This document shows positions 1 to 5,222 of a stretch of 5,222 bases of DNA, one piece after another. The position numbers and the translations under genes were made by a program. Origin of the DNA: Pseudomonadota bacterium (lineage in GTDB: Bacteria > Pseudomonadota > Alphaproteobacteria > Caulobacterales > Caulobacteraceae); the NCBI GenBank assembly GCA_023409795.1, contig JAEYQX010000274.1:1-5222 (forward strand), given 5' to 3'. Every line of letters begins with the position of its first letter. Position 1 is the stretch's first letter. The notes under the pieces are model-generated. The model did not search any database and was not told where the DNA came from. It saw only the letters and a program-made list of their open reading frames with translations.

Positions 1-18
1 TGGGGGCCTCGTTCTGTC

Positions 19-166
19 CCTTGCCCTCGATCAAAGCGCGTCATCCTCGGCCTTGTGCCGAGGATCCAGAGACGTGGTGGGTTGAAGGGCGTGCATAGTC
101 GGCGCGGTTGAGGATATGGATCCTTGGGACAGGCCCAAGGATGACGGGGGAGGGTGAGGCTGGCGG
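19..166. repeat. Palindromic intergenic repeat, tandem copy A
   Basis: This is the first of two tandem copies with a period of about 162 bases. The core at 39-146 is bounded by perfect 9-bp terminal inverted repeats, CGTCATCCT (39-47) and AGGATGACG (138-146). Each end also folds on itself: ATCCTCGGC (43-51) pairs with GCCGAGGAT (57-65), and ATCCTTGGG (120-128) pairs with CCCAAGGAT (134-142), each around a 5-nt loop. The 20 bases before the core (19-38) and a stretch after it (152-166) are shared with copy B, so the duplicated block is larger than the palindromic element. Related GTCATCCTCGG-type palindromes are common between genes in alphaproteobacteria (general knowledge). Neither hairpin has a T-tract, so a terminator role is not supported. 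The element has no coding content that I trust. Confidence 0.85.
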
Positions 167-180
167 GCGGCTTTTGGGTT

Positions 181-329
181 CCTTGCCCTCGATCAAAGCG
201 CGTCATCCTCGGCCCCCGTGCCGAGGATCCAGAGACGTGGCGGTTGAAGGTCGTGCGCGGTCGGTGCCGTCGAGGGTCTGGATCCTTGGGACGGGCCCAA
301 GGATGACGCGAGTGGGGTGAAGCTGGCGG
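181..329. repeat. Palindromic intergenic repeat, tandem copy B
   Basis: This is the second copy of the repeat at 19-166. The core is 201-308, with the same 9-bp terminal inverted repeats at 201-209 and 300-308. The hairpin arms are 205-213 with 220-228, and 282-290 with 296-304. Positions 181-213 match 19-51 base for base. The interior (roughly 240-280) has diverged by substitutions and small indels, while the hairpin arms stay perfect. That pattern suggests that pairing is preserved, or that the copies are young. The match ends with a 15-base block (315-329) differing from 152-166 at one base. The shared flanks favour local tandem duplication over two independent insertions. Confidence 0.85.
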
Positions 330-446
330 TGGTGGCGGGCGATGACGCTCGGTGGGGAAGGAAACGGGCGGTTGCTGTCCTGATTGGGGTCAAATTGTAG
401 CGGAAACCTTGGCGGCACTGACGGATTGTTACGCCTTCGTAGTGGC

Positions 447-516
447 CTTCGCAGGTGCAGCGCGCTATTCGGAAGCACCGCAAGCGGGACTCATTCCCGC
501 AGGCACAATCTGCGGG
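447..516 (+). promoter_or_regulatory. Possible structured 5' leader of ppdK
   Basis: Three inverted repeats lie in succession. The first arm, 447-458, pairs with 475-484 (10 pairs, with bulges at C450 and A453). The second is GCGGGA (484-489) with TCCCGC (495-500) around a 5-nt loop. The third is CCCGCAG (496-502) with CTGCGGG (510-516) around a 7-nt loop. Hairpins two and three share bases 496-500, so they cannot form together. That is the geometry of a switch or attenuator, but no T-tract follows and the ribosome-binding site at 545-549 is not obviously masked. GC-rich sequence yields chance hairpins, so a regulatory role is inference only. It does not match any riboswitch class I can recognise. 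Confidence 0.3.
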
Positions 517-544
517 CGACGGCTCGCAAGTCAGACCACGGCTC

Positions 545-549
545 AGGGA
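545..549 (+). promoter_or_regulatory. Ribosome binding site of ppdK
   Basis: AGGGA ends 7 bases before the ATG at 557. It selects this ATG over the in-frame upstream ATG at 455. The protein that begins here (MTKWVYGFGGGSADGD) looks like a normal PPDK amino terminus. Confidence 0.75.
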
Positions 550-556
550 CTGCAAG

Positions 557-3247
<2,691 letters not shown>

Positions 3248-3275
3248 GTCCAGATTAAAGCAAAGCTGGATAAAG

Positions 3276-3299
3276 GGCGGCCTTCGGGTCGCCTTTTTT
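3276..3299 (+). terminator. Rho-independent terminator of ppdK
   Basis: GGCGGCC (3276-3282) pairs with GGTCGCC (3287-3293), with one G-U wobble, across a TTCG tetraloop. Six T residues follow at 3294-3299, then C and TT. The C(UUCG)G loop is exceptionally stable. This ends the ppdK transcript and separates it from the barrel gene. Confidence 0.92.
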
Positions 3300-3457
3300 C
3301 TTGCCGATTTTAGTCTTTATTGGCCAAACGCGGTGTGTGTTTTCAATCTCACACAGATTACCTTGGTGTAAAAGGCGGCGGAACGCAGGTGATGGCCTGC
3401 CGTTTTCATCTCCGATCCAGGTCGCATGGCAGGTTTGCTGGGCGACTTTGAATGGAC
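3300..3457 (+). promoter_or_regulatory. Spacer expected to hold the barrel-gene promoter and leader
   Basis: The first part (about 3301-3375) is clearly more AT-rich than its surroundings, as expected for a promoter region. I cannot name a -35/-10 pair with confidence. Visible structures include TGTGTG (3334-3339) facing CACACA (3350-3355), and TTAC (3358-3361) facing GTAA (3368-3371); either could be an operator half-site pair. Further down, GCAGG (3385-3389) can pair with CCTGC (3396-3400). The same CCTGCC (3396-3401) can instead pair with GGCAGG (3428-3433). The sequence shows no gene here. Confidence 0.4.
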
Positions 3458-3462
3458 AGGAG
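3458..3462 (+). promoter_or_regulatory. Ribosome binding site of the barrel gene
   Basis: AGGAG, within AGGAGAG at 3458-3464, lies 7 bases before the ATG at 3470. This sets the start. The in-frame ATG at 3452 lies ahead of this site, so starting there would place the ribosome-binding site inside the coding sequence. Confidence 0.8.
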
Positions 3463-3469
3463 AGTTTTG

Positions 3470-4018
3470 ATGCTTACGCGTATGATTTCTGTTGGTGCTC
3501 TGGCTGCGGTTGCTTTCGGTGGCGCGGCGGCGGCCCAGACGGGGCCGGGCTATTTTTCGGGCACGACCTACTACGGCTCCATGGGCTATTCGCAGCTGGA
3601 TCAGTCCGATGGTGACCTGGGGGCCATCACCGGTCGCCTGGGCGCGAAGTTCAACCCCTACCTGGGGGCCGAGGGCGAGGTCTCGGTCGGCGTCAAGGAC
3701 GACGACTTCACCGTGGCCGGCGTCGAGGGCTCGGTGAAGCACGAGTATGACGCTGCGGCCTATCTGGTGGGCACCCTGCCGGTGACGGACCAGTTCGAGC
3801 TGTTCGCCCGCGGCGGCTATGGCACGACCAGCATCAAGTCCGAGCTGGCCGGCGTGGAGCGCCAGGCCGACGGCACCAGCTGGAACTATGGTGCCGGTGC
3901 CAACTTCTTCCTGGACGGCCAGAACGGTATCCGGGGTGACTGGACCCGTCGCGACTTCACCGACAGCGAGGCCGGCGAGGTTGACGTCTATTCGGTCTCC
4001 TACGTCCGTCGCTTCTAA
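3470..4018 (+). CDS. Small outer-membrane beta-barrel protein (OmpX/opacity-like)
   Basis: The protein has 182 aa. Residues 1-22 (MLTRMISVGALAAVAFGGAAAA) form a typical Sec signal peptide: short positive start, hydrophobic core and an AAA cleavage site just before QTGP. The mature part of about 160 aa alternates polar and apolar residues in short stretches joined by Gly/Asp-rich turns. Examples are YYGSMGYSQL, AKFNPYLGAEGEVSVGV, AAAYLVGTLPV, FELFARGGYG and SWNYGAGANFFL. It ends VYSVSYVRRF, with the terminal Phe expected of a BAM-complex recognition signal. The size fits an eight-stranded barrel of the 'outer membrane beta-barrel protein' superfamily. No OmpA-like peptidoglycan domain follows, so it is a barrel only. 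The ligand or role cannot be told from sequence. It has its own leader and terminator, so it is probably transcribed alone. Confidence 0.85.
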   Translation: MLTRMISVGALAAVAFGGAAAAQTGPGYFSGTTYYGSMGYSQLDQSDGDLGAITGRLGAKFNPYLGAEGEVSVGVKDDDFTVAGVEGSVKHEYDAAAYLVGTLPVTDQFELFARGGYGTTSIKSELAGVERQADGTSWNYGAGANFFLDGQNGIRGDWTRRDFTDSEAGEVDVYSVSYVRRF

Positions 4019-4041
4019 GGCGGTCAGGTCCTGACATGAAG

Positions 4042-4074
4042 AAGGCCCGCTCCGGATCGGAGCGGGCCTTTTTT
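4042..4074 (+). terminator. Rho-independent terminator of the barrel gene
   Basis: A perfect 13-bp stem pairs AAGGCCCGCTCCG (4042-4054) with CGGAGCGGGCCTT (4058-4070) around the loop GAT. The T run spans 4069-4074. It lies between convergent genes. Read from the minus strand, the tail after the stem is CTTCTTCAT, a poor U-tract, so it should work mainly for the plus-strand gene. A short palindrome, GTCAGG-T-CCTGAC (4023-4035), sits between the stop codon and this stem. Confidence 0.93.
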
Positions 4075-4090
4075 CATGGTCCTGTGCGTA

Positions 4091-4357
4091 TCAGATCAGG
4101 CCAGGTGCCAGTGCCCAGCGCAGCGAGTTCTCACCAAAGGGCTTGATGAAGAAGTCGCGATAGGCCTCAAACACCTCGACGATACGGGCCTTGAGATCCT
4201 GGGTCACGGATTCACCACGCTGGCGCTTGAGGGCAGCAACGCAGCTGACAACCGTATCCTGGTGGGCGGCACCGCCCATATGTTTCAGCACCGTGGCGAC
4301 ATCGGCCGCCAACGGATCCTTGAGCTTTTCTGCCCAGGGTGAGTCCGTCTGAGTCAT
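4091..4357 (-). CDS. Small hypothetical protein, possible winged-helix-like fold
   Basis: This 88-aa protein begins MTQTDSPWAEKLKD. I do not recognise a named family. It has no signal peptide or membrane segment, and it is mostly helical in character: DPLAADVATVLKHM, AHQDTVVSCVAALKRQRG, and TQDLKARIVEVFEAYRDF. A short possible beta-hairpin follows (FGENSLRWALAP). Three helices followed by a hairpin fit a small winged-helix DNA-binding fold, which is inference only. The ATG at 4357 is preferred because GGAA lies 5 bases upstream (complement of 4363-4366). An alternative GTG at 4384 adds nine residues but has no visible ribosome-binding site. The gene lies about 98 bases downstream of, and in the same direction as, the FabH-like gene, and converges on the barrel gene. 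The codon use looks native, so I take it as a real gene. Confidence 0.65.
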   Translation of the reverse strand: MTQTDSPWAEKLKDPLAADVATVLKHMGGAAHQDTVVSCVAALKRQRGESVTQDLKARIVEVFEAYRDFFIKPFGENSLRWALAPGLI

Positions 4358-4380
4358 GCGGGTTCCGTTCCCTAGTTCTC

Positions 4381-4437
4381 GCACGATTCAAGGGTTTGCA
4401 AAAAATGATGAGAAGTGCAAGCGGTGCTTGCACGATT
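4381..4437 (-). promoter_or_regulatory. 19-base near-palindrome plus direct repeat between two minus-strand genes
   Basis: On the plus strand, GTGCAAGC (4415-4422) and GCTTGCAC (4426-4433) are perfect 8-bp arms around GGT. An 8-base direct repeat, GCACGATT, occurs at 4381-4388 and again at 4430-4437, where its first bases overlap the palindrome. Read on the minus strand, a run of six T (complement of 4400-4405) lies about nine bases after the palindrome. That is too far for a standard terminator of the FabH-like gene. An operator controlling the small downstream gene, or a weak terminator, are the two readings I consider. I cannot choose between them. Confidence 0.4.
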
Positions 4438-4455
4438 GATTCCCGATCCCCCGAA

Positions 4456-5222
4456 TTAGGGGCGCTTTTGCACAAAAACTGTGCCGGCAGAGTAGCCTGC
4501 GCCAAAGCTGCAGATCAGGCCGGTATCGCCGGGCGCGAAACCCTTATTGTGAAGGTGGAAGGCGATGATCGACCCGGCCGACGAGGTATTGGCGTAGTCG
4601 TCCAGGATGATGACGTTCTCTTCCGGGGACGGGTCGCGGCCCAGCACCTTGCGGCCGATCAGCTGGTTCATGTTGATGTTGGCCTGGTGCAGCCACAGGC
4701 GCTTGAGGCCGTGCGGGTCCAGCGACAGCTCGGCGGCGTGGTCCAGGATCATGTCCGACACCATGGGCACGACCTCCTTGAAGACCTTGCGGCCCTGCTG
4801 GACGAACATCTTGTCGGTCAGGCCATCACTGCCCACCGGCTCGATGCCGTCGGTCGGCAGGGCAGCCTTGTTCAGGAAGCCGAAGTTGTTGCGGATATTG
4901 TTCGAGAAGCTGGTCTGGAGGCGGGTGCCCAGGATGTCCCAGCCGCCGGGGCCGGCCTGGTCCTCGGCCTCGATGATGACGGCGGTCGCCACGTCGCCAA
5001 AGATGAAGTGGCTGTCGCGGTCCTTGAAGTTCAGGTGGGCCGAGCAGATTTCGGGATTGACCATCAGCTCGGCCTTGACCGAGCCCGAGGCGACGAAGTC
5101 GGCGGCGGTCTTGATGCCAAAGGTGGCCGACGAACAGGCGACGTTCATGTCAAAGGCAAAGCCCTCGATGCCCAGGGCCTGCTGCACCTCGATGGCCATG
5201 GCCGGATAGGGGCGCTGCATAT
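4456..5222 (-). CDS. Beta-ketoacyl-ACP synthase III (FabH-like), 5' truncated by the window edge
   Basis: This thiolase-fold condensing enzyme joins an acyl-CoA (or acyl-ACP) to malonyl-ACP in fatty-acid or related lipid synthesis, in the cytoplasm. At least 254 C-terminal residues are visible; the start lies past 5222. Counting from the Met at 5220, the Cys-His-Asn triad of the KAS III class is present: C29 in DMNVACSSATFGI, H178 in LWLHQAN and N211 in DDYANTSSAGS. The closing glycine-rich motif is SFGAGYSAG (238-246). Triad spacings (149 and 33 residues) exceed those of E. coli FabH (C112-H244-N274: 132 and 30). The extra length lies between Cys and His, around SFSNNIRNNFGFLNKAALPTDG. This suggests the longer FabH-like class (about 370 aa) rather than classical FabH, and I infer that roughly 110-120 residues are missing. 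The true substrate may be a medium-chain or specialised acyl group. No gene symbol is assigned because the subclass is uncertain. Confidence 0.9.
   Translation of the reverse strand, partial: MQRPYPAMAIEVQQALGIEGFAFDMNVACSSATFGIKTAADFVASGSVKAELMVNPEICSAHLNFKDRDSHFIFGDVATAVIIEAEDQAGPGGWDILGTRLQTSFSNNIRNNFGFLNKAALPTDGIEPVGSDGLTDKMFVQQGRKVFKEVVPMVSDMILDHAAELSLDPHGLKRLWLHQANINMNQLIGRKVLGRDPSPEENVIILDDYANTSSAGSIIAFHLHNKGFAPGDTGLICSFGAGYSAGTVFVQKRP

Larger units (their letters stand above)
330..556 (+). other. Gene-free leader upstream of ppdK
   Basis: About 227 bases lie between the repeat pair and the ppdK start. I see no credible coding sequence and no convincing -35/-10 pair matching either the E. 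coli or the Caulobacter housekeeping consensus. The ppdK promoter and most of its 5' untranslated region must lie here or within the repeats. The second half (447-516) is rich in inverted repeats, described separately. The reading frame of ppdK stays open back to an ATG at 455, but that extension looks non-coding. Confidence 0.6.

Noticed and set aside
108..320. A 70-codon plus-strand frame encoding repeated ILGTGPRMT peptides
   Set aside because: It is a translation of the palindromic repeats. The repeated peptide follows from the DNA repeat, there is no ribosome-binding site, and such repeat-derived frames are a known source of false hypothetical proteins.
455..556. An in-frame 34-residue N-terminal extension of PpdK from the ATG at 455
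   Set aside because: The extension overlaps the hairpin-rich leader, does not resemble PPDK sequence, and ignores the well-placed AGGGA before the ATG at 557.
3452..3469. An upstream ATG for the barrel protein (six more residues)
   Set aside because: The AGGAG ribosome-binding site lies inside this extension, and the extra MDRRVL would lengthen the positive end of the signal peptide without need.
4042..4074. The hairpin as a fully bidirectional terminator for the convergent genes
   Set aside because: The minus-strand side lacks a proper U-tract (CTTCTTCAT), so termination of the small gene here is unproven.
4358..4384. A GTG start at 4384 for the small minus-strand gene
   Set aside because: No Shine-Dalgarno-like sequence precedes it, whereas the ATG at 4357 has GGAA at suitable spacing. 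It remains possible but less likely.
5218..5220. The Met at 5220 as the true start of the FabH-like protein
   Set aside because: The catalytic Cys would then be residue 29, leaving no room for the N-terminal half of the first thiolase-fold domain. The gene clearly continues beyond the window.

Overview
The window looks like chromosomal DNA of a GC-rich alphaproteobacterium, most likely one of the Caulobacterales (Caulobacter or Brevundimonas type). That placement is an inference from GC-ending codon use, from the style of the intergenic palindromes (CGTCATCCTCGG ... CCAAGGATGACG) and from the flavour of the proteins. No database search was possible. I see no phage, transposase, CRISPR or defence genes. 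Most of the window is ordinary core-genome content.

Layout. Positions 1-330 hold two tandem copies of a non-coding palindromic repeat. Positions 330-556 are a gene-free leader with several possible RNA hairpins. Positions 557-3247 (+) encode a complete pyruvate, phosphate dikinase (PpdK, 896 aa), followed at once by a strong UUCG-loop terminator. After a 222-base, partly AT-rich spacer, 3470-4018 (+) encodes a small secreted outer-membrane beta-barrel protein, followed by a 13-bp hairpin terminator at 4042-4074. The minus strand then converges on this point. A small uncharacterised protein of about 88 aa lies at 4357-4091. Upstream of it is a beta-ketoacyl-ACP synthase III (FabH-like) gene whose start lies beyond the right edge (5222-4456). 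A 19-base near-palindrome and a short direct repeat occupy the spacer between the two minus-strand genes.

How the genes relate. ppdK (PEP/pyruvate interconversion) and the barrel gene each have their own terminator, so they look like independent transcription units. The FabH-like gene and the small gene point the same way with a spacer of about 98 bases. They may be co-transcribed, or the small gene may have its own regulated promoter. No feature ties all four genes into one system. The observations most worth a second look are the overlapping hairpins in the ppdK leader, the palindrome between the two minus-strand genes, the segmental duplication that carries the repeat element, and the unrecognised small protein.
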